Shown piece after piece: positions 44,216 through 53,016 of a stretch of 64,000 nt of DNA; position 1 is the stretch's first letter; the number at the start of each line of letters is the position of its first letter. The notes beneath the pieces are model-generated. The model did no database searches. It saw nothing but the letters and a program-made list of their open reading frames with translations, and was not told the DNA's origin. The position numbers and the translations under genes are program-made. Source of the DNA: Archangium sp. (GTDB lineage Bacteria; Myxococcota; Myxococcia; Myxococcales; Myxococcaceae); NCBI GenBank assembly GCA_030681645.1, contig JAUXRX010000048.1, forward strand, positions 1-64,000. Direction: 5' to 3'.

Positions 44216-45540
44216 TGGCCATCGACCTGCGCCGGTACGCTGATCTCCTCAAGAACACCCAGACGGTGCGGGTGCGAGGCCGCGTCACCGAGCTGACGGG
44301 CCTGGTGATCAAGGCCGCCGTGCCCAACGTGCGCATCGGCGAGGTGTGCCTCATTCGCGGCAGCGGTGGCCGGGCCGAGGTGCGCGCCGAGGTGGTGGGC
44401 TTCCAGGGCGACACCGTGATGCTCATGCCCCTGGGCGAGCTCTCGGGCATCGGCCCCGATTCCGAGGTGGTGCCCACCGGGCGGCCGCTGATGATCTGGG
44501 GGGGCGACGGCCTGCTGGGGCGCGTGCTCAACGGGCTGGGCGAGCCGATCGACGGCCGGCCGCTGCCCACCGAGACCATGGTGCCCTGGGCGGTGGACCG
44601 CGACTGTCCCGACCCGTTCAAGCGCCAGCGCATCACCCGCCCGCTCTCGCTGGGGGTGCGCTGCATCGACGGGTTGCTCACCGTGGGAGAAGGCCAGCGC
44701 ATCGGGCTCTTCGCAGGCTCGGGCGTCGGTAAGTCGACCCTGATGGGGCAGATCGCCCGGCAGACGGCGGCCGAGCTGTCGGTCATCGCGCTCATCGGCG
44801 AGCGTGGTCGCGAAGTGCTCGAGTTCATCGAAGACGCGCTGGGCCACGAGGGCATGAAGCGCTCGGTGGTGGTGTGCGCCACCTCGGACCAGCCCGCCCT
44901 GGTGCGCTTGCGCGCCGGCTACGTGGCCACGGCCATCGCCGAGTTCTTCCGCGAGCGCGGCGGCAACGTGCTCTTCATGCTCGACACGGTGACCCGCCTG
45001 GCGCGCGCCCAGCGTGACATCGGCCTGGCCATCGGCGAGCCGCCCGCGCGCCAGGGCTACCCGCCGTCGGTCTTCTCGATGCTGCCGCGCATGATGGAGC
45101 GCACCGGCAACTCGGAGAAGGGCAAGTGCACCGCCATCTACACCTGCCTCGTGGCCGGTGGAGACATGGAAGAGCCCATCGCCGACGAAGTGCGCGGCAT
45201 TCTCGACGGCCACTTCATCTTGAACCGCGCCATCGGAGAGCGGAACCAGTGGCCCGCGATGGACGTGCTGGCCTCGCTGTCCCGCGTGATGAGCCAGATC
45301 GTCAGCAAGGAGCACAAGAAGGCCGGCGGCAAGCTCCGCGAGACGCTGTCGACCTACGAGAAGCAGCGCGACCTGATCCTCCTCGGCGCGTACCAGTACG
45401 GCACCGACCCGCGCACCGACTACGCCATCGACAAGTACGACACGATCATCGCCTTCCTCAAGCAGGACACCCACGAGAACTCGCCCTTCGAAGAGACGGT
45501 GCAGCGCCTGGTGGACATGTTCGCCGACGCCGCCGAGTGA
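44215..45540 (+). CDS. sctN: T3SS ATPase SctN (FliI/YscN family)
   Basis: A 441-residue hexameric ATPase that unfolds and delivers export substrates. Walker A is GLFAGSGVGKSTLMGQ near residue 165, with the LMGQIAR that distinguishes type III ATPases. The catalytic Glu region is ALIGERGREVLEFIED, Walker B is NVLFMLDTVTRLARAQRD, and PPARQGYPPSVFSMLPRMME is the family signature. The N-terminus has the short beta-barrel of the F1-like fold. ATG 44215 overlaps the sctL stop (TGATG). All catalytic residues are intact. Confidence 0.97.
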   Translation: MAIDLRRYADLLKNTQTVRVRGRVTELTGLVIKAAVPNVRIGEVCLIRGSGGRAEVRAEVVGFQGDTVMLMPLGELSGIGPDSEVVPTGRPLMIWGGDGLLGRVLNGLGEPIDGRPLPTETMVPWAVDRDCPDPFKRQRITRPLSLGVRCIDGLLTVGEGQRIGLFAGSGVGKSTLMGQIARQTAAELSVIALIGERGREVLEFIEDALGHEGMKRSVVVCATSDQPALVRLRAGYVATAIAEFFRERGGNVLFMLDTVTRLARAQRDIGLAIGEPPARQGYPPSVFSMLPRMMERTGNSEKGKCTAIYTCLVAGGDMEEPIADEVRGILDGHFILNRAIGERNQWPAMDVLASLSRVMSQIVSKEHKKAGGKLRETLSTYEKQRDLILLGAYQYGTDPRTDYAIDKYDTIIAFLKQDTHENSPFEETVQRLVDMFADAAE

Positions 45541-45585
45541 TGTAGGTGCACCACCCTCGTGAGGCCGGTGTAAGCTGCGGCCGCC

Positions 45586-46086
45586 ATGCCTCCGTATCGA
45601 CTCCAGGTCCTCCTCGACATTCGCACCAAGGCTGAAGACGCAGCCAAGGACGCGTTCGCCGAGGCGCTCAAGGCCGCCGACAAGGAAAAGAAGCAGCTGG
45701 TCAGCATGAACCAGCAGCTCGAGCGCATGAAGGTGGAGCGCAAGGCCAAGGTGCAGGCGTTCCTCCAGGAGATGACCCAGAAGGGCGGGGGCATCAGCGG
45801 CTTCCAGCAGATGGGCCGGTTCGAGCAGCGCCTCAAGGACGAAGAGGCCCAGTTCATGCTCGACATCGAGCGCCAGAAAGAGGTCGTGGTGCAGGCCGAG
45901 AACCTGGTCGAGCAGCGCCGCGCCGAGATGGCCGAGGCCGCCAAGGAGAAGAAGGCCATCGAGAAGAACAAGGAAGCCTGGGCGAAGCAGGTGAAGCAGG
46001 AACGTCAGACGAAGGAAGAGGCGAACCAGGAAGAGATTGGAGCGGTGCTCCACCTCGCCCGGACGCGCCTGGAGAAGAAGTCATGA
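45586..46086 (+). CDS. sctO: T3SS ATPase stalk protein SctO (FliJ family)
   Basis: A 166-residue antiparallel coiled coil. It opens YRLQVLLDIRTKAEDAAKDA, close to the FliJ opening, and stays helical and charged to the end (QVKQERQTKEEANQEEIGAV). FliJ/SctO sits in the pore of the ATPase hexamer and couples it to the export gate protein SctV. The next gene starts four bases before its stop. Confidence 0.88.
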   Translation: MPPYRLQVLLDIRTKAEDAAKDAFAEALKAADKEKKQLVSMNQQLERMKVERKAKVQAFLQEMTQKGGGISGFQQMGRFEQRLKDEEAQFMLDIERQKEVVVQAENLVEQRRAEMAEAAKEKKAIEKNKEAWAKQVKQERQTKEEANQEEIGAVLHLARTRLEKKS

Positions 46087-47090
46087 GCCGAGTCGACGAC
46101 GATCGCGACGCGGCGCGGGTTGCAGCCCGACTCGCCGAAGCGAAACGAACCGAAGAAGGTCAGAAGAGCAAGAAGGCCGCCGAGAACAACGCGTTCTCGA
46201 AGCTGGTGCAGGGCCAGAAGAAGGAAGCCCAGGTCAAGCAGGAGGGCAACCTCGCGCGCAGCGCCATCGCCCAGCTGCTGGAGGCCGCGGAGGCCGGCCA
46301 CGCGGACGAGGCCAAGCACCTCGAGCAGGGGACGCAGGGCACGCAGCAGGAGAGCGCCTTCAAGTCGAAGCTGGGCGCCAAGGGCCAGGAACAGAAGGTT
46401 CAGCAGAACAGCCGGTCCGACGGCAAGCAGATGGAGCAGGTCAAGGAGCAGGGCGGGCAGGAGCTCTCGCAGACCGCCAGCAGCCGCGGCGCCGATCAGG
46501 CGGGCAACGCGAAGGCCGCGCAGGGCCGCAGCGGCGACGCCAAGGTGTCGCGCGAGCGCCTCGAGGAGCGCAAGGAAGCCGGCGAGTCGAGCAGCAGCAG
46601 CGCCACGAGCGGCGCGGCGGGGGCTTCGGCGAAGGGCGAGAAGGGCGACATCAAGGCCGACGCCGACAAGGGCGGCGGCCAGCAGGGCGGAGGGAAGGAC
46701 AAGGACGGGGGCGGCGCCGCCGCGGCGAACCCCGGCTTCCGCTTCAACCCCGCGCTGATGGCGCCGATGTCGGTGGCGAAGGCGAAGGAGGCCTCGGGTT
46801 CCGAGCGGCTGCGCAAGGTGGCCAACGAGCTGGCGCAGAAGATCGTCGAGAACGTGCGCATCGGCACCAACGCCATGGGCAAGACGGAGTTCCAGATCGA
46901 TCTCAAGGGCGACGTGCTCTCGGGCCTCTCGGTGAAGGTCTCGGCGAAGAACGGGAAGATCTCGGCGGTCTTCTCGGGGTCCGACAAGGACGTGCTCAAG
47001 ATGATCGAAGAGCAGGGTGAGGCGCTCAAGGCGGCGCTCGGCGCGCGTGGGCTCACGCTCGAGGACTTCAAGACCGAGGCCCGCGGGTGA
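46083..47090 (+). CDS. sctP: Ruler/substrate-switch protein SctP (FliK-like)
   Basis: A 335-residue protein. The first 220 residues are Gln/Lys/Ser/Gly-rich, low in hydrophobics and probably extended (QGTQGTQQESAFKSKLGAKG and on), as expected of a molecular ruler. The last 95 residues form the globular T3S4 switch domain (GKTEFQIDLKGDVLSGLSVK, then VSAKNGKISAVFSGSDKDVL), the pattern of the FliK C-terminal domain. Through it the protein would contact the SctU C-terminal domain and switch export after the needle reaches length. It overlaps its neighbours on both sides by four bases. Confidence 0.82.
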   Translation: MSRVDDDRDAARVAARLAEAKRTEEGQKSKKAAENNAFSKLVQGQKKEAQVKQEGNLARSAIAQLLEAAEAGHADEAKHLEQGTQGTQQESAFKSKLGAKGQEQKVQQNSRSDGKQMEQVKEQGGQELSQTASSRGADQAGNAKAAQGRSGDAKVSRERLEERKEAGESSSSSATSGAAGASAKGEKGDIKADADKGGGQQGGGKDKDGGGAAAANPGFRFNPALMAPMSVAKAKEASGSERLRKVANELAQKIVENVRIGTNAMGKTEFQIDLKGDVLSGLSVKVSAKNGKISAVFSGSDKDVLKMIEEQGEALKAALGARGLTLEDFKTEARG

Positions 47091-48448
47091 GTTCGAGGAC
47101 CACGGGCAAGTCGCCCGAGACCACGATGATGATCAAGGCGCCCACGTTCGCCAAGTCGGGGCGCGCGTGGAGGCCCTTCGTGTTCAACAACCTCGAGAAG
47201 GTCAGCAAGCGGCACGCGCAGCTGGTCAAGAACCTCGAGTGGATGTTGCCCAACGTGCGCTCGACCGGGGAGGTCTCGAGCTCGGTGCGCAAGCGCCTGC
47301 AGGAGATGCTCGAGGAAGAGGTCTCGCTGCACGCCGACTACGTGCACGTGGTGCCGATGTCGCAGCTGCAGCACTACATCGGCGAGACGACCTTCCTCGC
47401 GGTGCTCGCGCCCCAGCCCAACAAGACGCGCGGCCTGCTCGAGGTCGAGCTGGGCCTGGCCCACCACGCCATCGACATGTTGCTGGGCGGCGCGGGTGAG
47501 ACGGTGGCGCTGCGCCCGCTGACCGACATCGAAGAGGGCGTGATGACCTACGTCATCATCGAGACGCTCAAGGCGCTCTCGCCCTCGCTCGACCCGTCGA
47601 TCCCCAAGCTGCGGATCGAGGGCGTGGTGCGCGGCTTCGAAGAGATCCAGGGCCTCATTCCCGAGACCGAGAACCTGGCGATCGTGCAGCTCAAGGCCGT
47701 GTTCGGCAGCCACACCGGCTACGTGCGCCTGGTGATCCCCGAAGAGGTGCTGGCCACGGCGAACCCGCCGGCCGACGCCGCCGTGCGCCGCGCCCGCCGC
47801 GCCTCTGACGCGCAGGCCCACCTCACGCGCCTGCGCAACGTGAAGACCTGGGTGCGCGCCGAGATCGGCAACGTCGAGATCTCCGCGGCCGAGCTGTCCC
47901 AGCTGCGAGAGCGCGACGTGGTGCTGGTGGACACGCTCAGCGCCCGGCCGGACCAGGGGCAGGGGGGGACGGCGAAGCTCAAGGTGGGCTACGGGCGCGC
48001 CGGCCACCTCGACGCCGAGATCATCGCCGAGGGCGGCCGGTTTCAGGCGAAAGTGACGGGTATCAGCGTGGGGGGGCCTCCGCCTCCCGGCGCGGGGGAA
48101 GATTCGCCCGAAGAGCCCGCGGCCGATGGTGAGGCCGGGGCCGATGAAGACGCTGACGAGTCGACAACACCTGGTGCGGTTCGAGGGAGAAACGACGTGG
48201 AAGATGCCCAGGGCGCCGGTGGCGCCGACCTGATGAACGACATCCCCCTGCAGATCGCGGTCGAGCTGGGCCGCGTGTCGACGACCGCCGAAGAGGTGGT
48301 GGCCCTCAAGGTCGGCCACGTCTTCGACCTGAACCGCGTGGCCGGTGAGCCGCTCGATCTGTCGGTCAACGGCAAGGTGGTGGCGCGGGGTGAGCTCGTC
48401 GAGATCGACGGCAACCTCGGCATCCGGATCCTCTCGCTCGCAGGGTGA
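47087..48448 (+). CDS. sctQ: T3SS sorting-platform/C-ring protein SctQ (FliM/FliN fusion type)
   Basis: A 453-residue protein from GTG 47087. The N-terminal half resembles FliM (NKTRGLLEVELGLAHHAIDM then LLGGAG, and LTDIEEGVMTYVIIETLKAL). A first SpoA domain lies around residues 268-335 (VRAEIGNVEISAAELSQLRE). An acidic linker follows, then a second SpoA domain of FliN type around 383-451 (IPLQIAVELGRVSTTAEEVV, FDLNRVAGEPLDLSVNGKVV). Two SpoA domains in one chain are standard for SctQ. The FliM-like N-terminal part is unusually clear. An internal start giving a free FliN-like piece, as in other SctQ genes, is possible near the linker. Confidence 0.92.
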   Translation: MSSRTTGKSPETTMMIKAPTFAKSGRAWRPFVFNNLEKVSKRHAQLVKNLEWMLPNVRSTGEVSSSVRKRLQEMLEEEVSLHADYVHVVPMSQLQHYIGETTFLAVLAPQPNKTRGLLEVELGLAHHAIDMLLGGAGETVALRPLTDIEEGVMTYVIIETLKALSPSLDPSIPKLRIEGVVRGFEEIQGLIPETENLAIVQLKAVFGSHTGYVRLVIPEEVLATANPPADAAVRRARRASDAQAHLTRLRNVKTWVRAEIGNVEISAAELSQLRERDVVLVDTLSARPDQGQGGTAKLKVGYGRAGHLDAEIIAEGGRFQAKVTGISVGGPPPPGAGEDSPEEPAADGEAGADEDADESTTPGAVRGRNDVEDAQGAGGADLMNDIPLQIAVELGRVSTTAEEVVALKVGHVFDLNRVAGEPLDLSVNGKVVARGELVEIDGNLGIRILSLAG

Positions 48449-48479
48449 CCGCGCGTCACGCGTCGGCTACCGTGCGCCC

Positions 48480-49055
48480 GTGCTTCGGTTGCCGGTCCTC
48501 CTCCTCTTCATCTCCCTGACGTCCGCCCCCGCAGCGCGGGCCGAGGAGCGCCCGCCCGAGCCCACCATCGTGGTGCCGGCGGCCGAGCCCTCGGCGCTTC
48601 CGCGCGACGAAGCAGGCCGGCTCGCGGAGCCCGAGATCCCGAAATCAGAGCCGCCCGACCTGGCCGCTGACGAGTTCAGCCTGGGGTGGACGCTGGTGAG
48701 GACGATGATCGTCCTGGCGATGGTGGTGGCGCTCGCCTACCTGACGCTCAACGTGGGGCTGCGGCGCCTGCTGGGCATTCGCGCGCCGGTGGGCACCTCG
48801 GTGGTGACGGTGCTCGAGCGCGTGGCGCTCGATCAGAAGCGCTCGTTGTTCGTGGTCGAGGCGGGCGGTGAGGTGTTGCTCATCGGCGGCGGCGAGAGCG
48901 CGCTCACCTTGATCACCAAGCTCGATCGGGCGGAGGTCGACAAGCTGAAGGCGTCGACTCCGGCCTCGCCGATTCAGTTGAGCCCCCTGCTGCGCAGGTT
49001 GCTGGGACGCAAGGATGCGCCCCCCACTGCGCCTGACCCTGGACAGACCCCGTGA
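48480..49055 (+). CDS. fliO: FliO-like export-gate assembly protein
   Basis: A 191-residue protein from GTG 48480. A signal peptide (LRLPVLLLFISLTSAPAARA) and a Pro-rich periplasmic stretch precede one membrane helix (TMIVLAMVVALAYLTLNVGL). The cytoplasmic domain has SVVTVLERVALDQKRSLFVV then VLLIGGGESALTLITKL, the core pattern of FliO. FliO helps assemble the FliP/Q/R gate in flagella and is generally absent from injectisomes. Its position directly before sctR repeats the flagellar order fliN-fliO-fliP. The start of sctR overlaps its stop by four bases. Confidence 0.85.
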   Translation: MLRLPVLLLFISLTSAPAARAEERPPEPTIVVPAAEPSALPRDEAGRLAEPEIPKSEPPDLAADEFSLGWTLVRTMIVLAMVVALAYLTLNVGLRRLLGIRAPVGTSVVTVLERVALDQKRSLFVVEAGGEVLLIGGGESALTLITKLDRAEVDKLKASTPASPIQLSPLLRRLLGRKDAPPTAPDPGQTP

Positions 49056-49882
49056 CTGTGACTGAACGTCTCTCGACCCCGATGCGCCTGAAGTTGTGGG
49101 TGTTCTCCGCGGCGTTCCTGCTCACGCCCGCGCTCGCGTTGGCCCAGAAGAAGGGGCGGGGGGCGACGCCTCCGCCGGTCGACGTCGGCGACGTGCCGCT
49201 CTCGGGCGGCGACTCGTTCGCCAACAAGCCGCTGGTGCTGATGATGGCGCTGGCGGCGATGAGCCTGGCGCCCTTCGTGCTGTTGATGGTGACGAGCTTC
49301 GTGAAGATCTCGGTGGTGCTCTCGATCGTGCGCTCGGCGCTGGGCACCCAGCAGATACCCCCCACGCAGGTGATCACCGGGCTGGCGACGATCCTCACCG
49401 TCTACATCATGTCGCCGGTGGGCCAGGCGATGTTCCGGGCAGCCGACGCGACAGGCGTCACCCAGGAAGGGGGGTTGATGAGCGCGAAGACCGTCGACAC
49501 CCTGGTGCAGGCGGCCAACCGGGCCAAGGAGCCCATGCGTGACTTCCTGCTCAAGAAGATCACGCTCAAAGATCGAACGCTCTTCTACTCGCTGGCGCTC
49601 AAGCTGCGAAAACCCGAGGACCGCGTCGGCATCAGCGAGAAGGACTTCCTGGTGCTGGTGCCGTCGTTCGTGGTCTCCGAGCTGAAGGAGGCGTTCCAGA
49701 TCGGGTTCATGTTGTTCCTGCCGTTCCTGGTGATCGACATGGTGGTGGCGAACATCCTGCTCGCGCTGGGCATGCAGATGTTGTCGCCGACGACGATATC
49801 GATGCCCTTCAAGTTATTGCTCTTCGTGCTGGTGGACGGTTGGTACCTGATCGCGAAGGGCCTGGTCATCGGCTACCTCTGA
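49052..49882 (+). CDS. sctR: T3SS export-gate protein SctR (FliP family)
   Basis: About 276 residues from GTG 49052; ATG 49082 is an alternative that would put a FliP-like signal peptide (MRLKLWVFSAAFLLTPALAL) right at the N-terminus. Four membrane helices follow. The signature runs FVLLMVTSFVKISVVLSIVR, then SALGTQQIPPTQVITGLATI and, near the end, PSFVVSELKEAFQIGFMLFL with FLVIDMVVANILLALGM. A cleaved signal is typical of FliP and usually missing in SctR, another flagellum-like feature here. Five copies form the core of the export pore with SctS and SctT. Confidence 0.96.
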   Translation: MTVTERLSTPMRLKLWVFSAAFLLTPALALAQKKGRGATPPPVDVGDVPLSGGDSFANKPLVLMMALAAMSLAPFVLLMVTSFVKISVVLSIVRSALGTQQIPPTQVITGLATILTVYIMSPVGQAMFRAADATGVTQEGGLMSAKTVDTLVQAANRAKEPMRDFLLKKITLKDRTLFYSLALKLRKPEDRVGISEKDFLVLVPSFVVSELKEAFQIGFMLFLPFLVIDMVVANILLALGMQMLSPTTISMPFKLLLFVLVDGWYLIAKGLVIGYL

Positions 49883-49892
49883 GGGAGAGCGC

Positions 49893-50159
49893 ATGCATCA
49901 ACTCACCAACGTCATTCAGCAGGCGCTGATCCTCGTGCTCGTGGTCTCGGGGCCGCCGATCATCCTGTCGTTGATCATCGGCTTCATGGTGTCCGTCTTC
50001 CAGGCGGCCACGCAGATCCAGGAGCAGACGCTCTCGTTCGCCCCCAAGCTGGTGGTGATCTTCGGGGTGCTGGGGCTGGCAGGCCCGTGGATGGGCTCGA
50101 TGCTGCTGCGCTTCACCTTCAACATCTTCGACCGCTTCCCCATGCTGATCGGCCACTGA
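49893..50159 (+). CDS. sctS: T3SS export-gate protein SctS (FliQ family)
   Basis: An 88-residue protein with two membrane helices: LILVLVVSGPPIILSLIIGF and VVIFGVLGLAGPWMGSMLLR, joined by FQAATQIQEQTLSFAPKL, the FliQ/SctS signature. It wraps around the SctR/SctT core and helps seal the pore. Spacing to sctR and sctT is 10 and 4 bases. Confidence 0.95.
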   Translation: MHQLTNVIQQALILVLVVSGPPIILSLIIGFMVSVFQAATQIQEQTLSFAPKLVVIFGVLGLAGPWMGSMLLRFTFNIFDRFPMLIGH

Positions 50160-50163
50160 CGGC

Positions 50164-51003
50164 ATGGGCGCAGCCGAAGCACAGGAACTGGTCGCGGCGC
50201 TGAGGCACGAGCTGGGCATTCAGCTCGACTTCACCCAGATCCTGCTCGCGTTCGCGTTGTTGATGGCGCGGGTGCTGCCGGTGGTGATCCTCACCCCGTT
50301 CCTCGGCGGCGAGACCGTGCCCCAGGAAGTGAAGATGGGCCTGGGCGTGATGATCGGCATGGTGCTCTACCCGGTGCTGATCGCGCAGGTTCGGGAGATC
50401 CCCATCTCGGCGGTGCTGTTCATCGCGTTGATGCTCAAGGAGCTGTTCCTCGGGCTGACGCTCGCCTTCATCGTGGGCATGGTGTTCGACGCGGCGAACT
50501 CGGCAGGCAACCTGATCGACTCGATGTCGGGTACGAACCAGGCGCAGCTGATGGTGCCGCAGATGGGCCAGAACGCGTCGCTGTTCTCGAACCTTCAGCT
50601 GCAGATGACGACGGTGCTCTTCCTCACCCTGGGCGGCCACCACATCGTCTTCCAGGTCTTCGGCGAGAGCCTGACGCAGATCCCCCTCGACCAGTACCCG
50701 CGCTTCAGCCACGGCACCTGGGGCTTCTTCGAGACGATCCTGCGCATCTTCGGCGACATGGTGCGCATCGCGCTGGCGCTGGCGTCGCCGGTGCTGCTGG
50801 CGACCTTCATGGTCGACCTGGCGCTGGGCATGATCAACCGCGTGGCGCCGCAGGTGCAGGTCTTCTTCGTGGCGATGCAGATCAAGCCGGTGGTCACGGT
50901 GCTGATCATGGTCAGCGCCATTCACCTCATCGTCGACCGGCTCATCGGCGAGTACGGCGTGATGCTGCGCTGGCTCAGGCGTGCCTTCGAGCTGCTCTCC
51001 TGA
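50164..51003 (+). CDS. sctT: T3SS export-gate protein SctT (FliR family)
   Basis: A 279-residue protein with about six membrane helices. The family pattern is seen in MARVLPVVILTPFLGGETVP, VKMGLGVMIGMVLYPVLIAQ, LGLTLAFIVGMVFDAANSAG and LIDSMSGTNQAQLMVPQMGQ. SctT is the single-copy partner of SctR in the gate. Length is close to other FliR/SctT proteins and no fusion to SctU is present. Start ATG 50164 lies four bases after the sctS stop. Confidence 0.94.
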   Translation: MGAAEAQELVAALRHELGIQLDFTQILLAFALLMARVLPVVILTPFLGGETVPQEVKMGLGVMIGMVLYPVLIAQVREIPISAVLFIALMLKELFLGLTLAFIVGMVFDAANSAGNLIDSMSGTNQAQLMVPQMGQNASLFSNLQLQMTTVLFLTLGGHHIVFQVFGESLTQIPLDQYPRFSHGTWGFFETILRIFGDMVRIALALASPVLLATFMVDLALGMINRVAPQVQVFFVAMQIKPVVTVLIMVSAIHLIVDRLIGEYGVMLRWLRRAFELLS

Positions 51004-51012
51004 GGAGGCGAC

Positions 51013-52080
51013 GTGTCTGAGGGTGGAGACAAGACAGAGGAACCGTCTCAAAAGAAGATCGACGATGCCCGCAAGCAGGGCAACGTCTGGAAGAGCAAGG
51101 ACCTGTCGGGCGTCTTCGCCATGGCGGTGGCGATGGCGGTGGTGGGGGGCACCTGGAGTTCCTTCGAGACGCGCATCAAGGAGCTGTTCCTCTTCGCGGT
51201 CGATCACATCGCCCACCCCGCAGACCTCGAGCTCGCCACCCGGCAGCTCATGGTGCTCGCGCTGCAGGACCTGCTGCTGACCTGCATCCCCATCGCGTTC
51301 GCCGCGGCGATCGCCGGCGGCCTGATGGAGTTCCTCCAGGTCGGCGCGCTGCTCGCGCTCGACGCGGTGATGCCGAAGTTCGAGAAGCTCAACCCGATCA
51401 GCGGCCTCAAGAACATGATCGGCAAGAAGCAGCTGGTCGAGCTGCTCAAGTCGATGTTCAAGCTCGCCGTCACCGGGTGGGTCGTCTACGGGGTGGTGCA
51501 CGACGCGATGAAGCTGGTGGTGTCCACCATCAACGGTGACGCGGCGATCACCATGATGGTGATGGGCGAGCTGGTGAACCGCATCGTCAAGCGGGTGGTG
51601 ATGCTCTTCGTCGGCTTCGCCATCTTCGACGTCTGGTGGCAGCACAAGAGCTACATGAAGGACCAGATGATGTCGAAGGACGACGTGAAGAAGGAATACA
51701 AGGAATCGGAAGGCGACCCGCACCACAAGGCCAAGCGCAAGGAGCTGGCCCACGAGCTGCTCGAGAGCGCGCAGATGGACTCGGTGAAGGGCGCCGACGT
51801 GATCGTCACCAACCCCGACCACGTGGCGATCGCGCTCAAGTACGACAAGGCGCGCGACGGGGCCCCGCGCATCATCGCCAAGGGCATCGAGCTGAAGGCC
51901 GAGGGCATTCGCCAGCTGGCCCGGCAGTACGACGTGCCGCTGCTGCGCAACGTGCCGCTGGCGCACGCGCTGTTGCGCATCGAGGTGAACCAGGAGGTGC
52001 CCGAGGAGCTCTACGACGCGGTCGCCGAGGTGCTGAACTTCGTCTACCAGCTCAAGACGGGCGCGCCGACGGCTGGTTGA
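51013..52080 (+). CDS. sctU: T3SS switch protein SctU (FlhB/YscU family) with NPDH site
   Basis: A 355-residue protein from GTG 51013. The N-terminus KTEEPSQKKIDDARKQGNVW is typical of FlhB/SctU. Four membrane helices follow, with LKNMIGKKQLVELLKSMFKL between them. The cytoplasmic domain contains the autocleavage site, here N267-P-D-H rather than the usual N-P-T-H, then VAIALKYDKARDGAPRIIAK and EVPEELYDAVAEVLNFVYQL. Cleavage uses the Asn, which is kept. The change at the third position could alter cleavage rate. SctU selects substrate class together with SctP. A free-standing homologue of its C-terminal domain is encoded about 940 bases downstream. Confidence 0.95.
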   Translation: MSEGGDKTEEPSQKKIDDARKQGNVWKSKDLSGVFAMAVAMAVVGGTWSSFETRIKELFLFAVDHIAHPADLELATRQLMVLALQDLLLTCIPIAFAAAIAGGLMEFLQVGALLALDAVMPKFEKLNPISGLKNMIGKKQLVELLKSMFKLAVTGWVVYGVVHDAMKLVVSTINGDAAITMMVMGELVNRIVKRVVMLFVGFAIFDVWWQHKSYMKDQMMSKDDVKKEYKESEGDPHHKAKRKELAHELLESAQMDSVKGADVIVTNPDHVAIALKYDKARDGAPRIIAKGIELKAEGIRQLARQYDVPLLRNVPLAHALLRIEVNQEVPEELYDAVAEVLNFVYQLKTGAPTAG

Positions 52081-52112
52081 CACCCTCGCGGGGCATCGAC
52101 TCAGATGAATCG

Positions 52113-53003
52113 ATGGCTCCTCGGTCGGTGGATTCGGCTCACCTCGACGAGGTGTGTGCCGTGCTTCGCGCGGGAGGCATGCCGCTGCTGAGCGCGCTGG
52201 CCCTGCACGACCGGCTGGAGTCGGGCGAGCTGCGCGGCCTCATCACCCGTTCGGATGACGGCGTGGCCGCCACGGTGGTGAACGAGCGGGGCGCCTGGCG
52301 CCAGTTGGTGGCGGCCCATGGCCCTGAAGCGACGCTGCTCCTGGCGCTGGCCGAGCTGCGGGAGACTTCGGACGCGCTGATCTGGGACGAGGAGGCGCTG
52401 CAGGTGGACGGGGCCCGGCTGGACGAGCTGGGCTACCGGCTGCTGCTGCGCCAGGTCTTCACCCAGGAGCTCTCGCGCGTGCCGCTCGACGAGCCCCAGA
52501 CCGCTGGCCTCGAGATATGCCCATTGGAAGAGCCGGTGCGCGCCGACGCGCGGAGCCTCTTCGCGCGCACCCACGCCATGAGCGTGGAAGGGCTCTACGC
52601 CACGCTGCCAGACCCGCCCACGCTCGAGCGCTGCGGGGCGGCCTTCGACGAGTACCTGGCGGGCGGGCAGGGGAAGGTGGTGCCGGCGGCGTGCGTGGTG
52701 ATTCGCAACGGCCCGCGCGTGGTGGGGGTGATCTGCTGCGCCGCCACCGAGACCTCGGGCACGGGGATCCTCCTTGGCCTGGCGGTGGACCCCTCGGAGC
52801 GCGGCCGGGGGCTCTCGCGGGTGCTGGTGCGGCGTGCGCAGCGCGGGCTCAAGGCCAGCGGCTTCGCGCGCATGCTCTTCCTCACCACCGACCGCAACAC
52901 CCCGGTGCACCGCCTGTTCACCCTCGACGAGATCATCGACACCGAAACCTCGCCGGCTCGCCTGTGGCTGAGGGAGCCGCCGCCGTCGCTTCGGCCGAGG
53001 TAA
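52113..53003 (+). CDS. GNAT-type acetyltransferase-like protein inside the T3SS locus
   Basis: About 296 residues from ATG 52113. The N-terminal 140 residues are helical and unlike known domains (LDEVCAVLRAGGMPLLSALA and on). The C-terminal 150 residues show a GNAT core: CVVIRNGPRVVGVICCAATE, then GILLGLAVDPSERGRGLSRV (the acetyl-CoA loop, here RGRGLS) and LVRRAQRGLKASGFARMLFL. It sits between sctU and the SctU-C paralogue at operon spacing. An acetyltransferase acting on a secretion component or an effector is conceivable. The first helix also resembles the opening of SctU-type regulators, but weakly. Confidence 0.65.
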   Translation: MAPRSVDSAHLDEVCAVLRAGGMPLLSALALHDRLESGELRGLITRSDDGVAATVVNERGAWRQLVAAHGPEATLLLALAELRETSDALIWDEEALQVDGARLDELGYRLLLRQVFTQELSRVPLDEPQTAGLEICPLEEPVRADARSLFARTHAMSVEGLYATLPDPPTLERCGAAFDEYLAGGQGKVVPAACVVIRNGPRVVGVICCAATETSGTGILLGLAVDPSERGRGLSRVLVRRAQRGLKASGFARMLFLTTDRNTPVHRLFTLDEIIDTETSPARLWLREPPPSLRPR

Positions 53004-53016
53004 GAAGGAGATCACC

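Noticed and set aside
43420-46053. 877-codon open frame on the minus strand
   Set aside because: It is antisense to sctL, sctN and sctO, is rich in His, Leu and Arg, and has no domain. It exists because high third-position GC removes stops on the opposite strand.
50119-52083. 654-codon open frame on the minus strand
   Set aside because: Antisense to sctT and sctU, which are certain genes; composition is that of a shadow frame.
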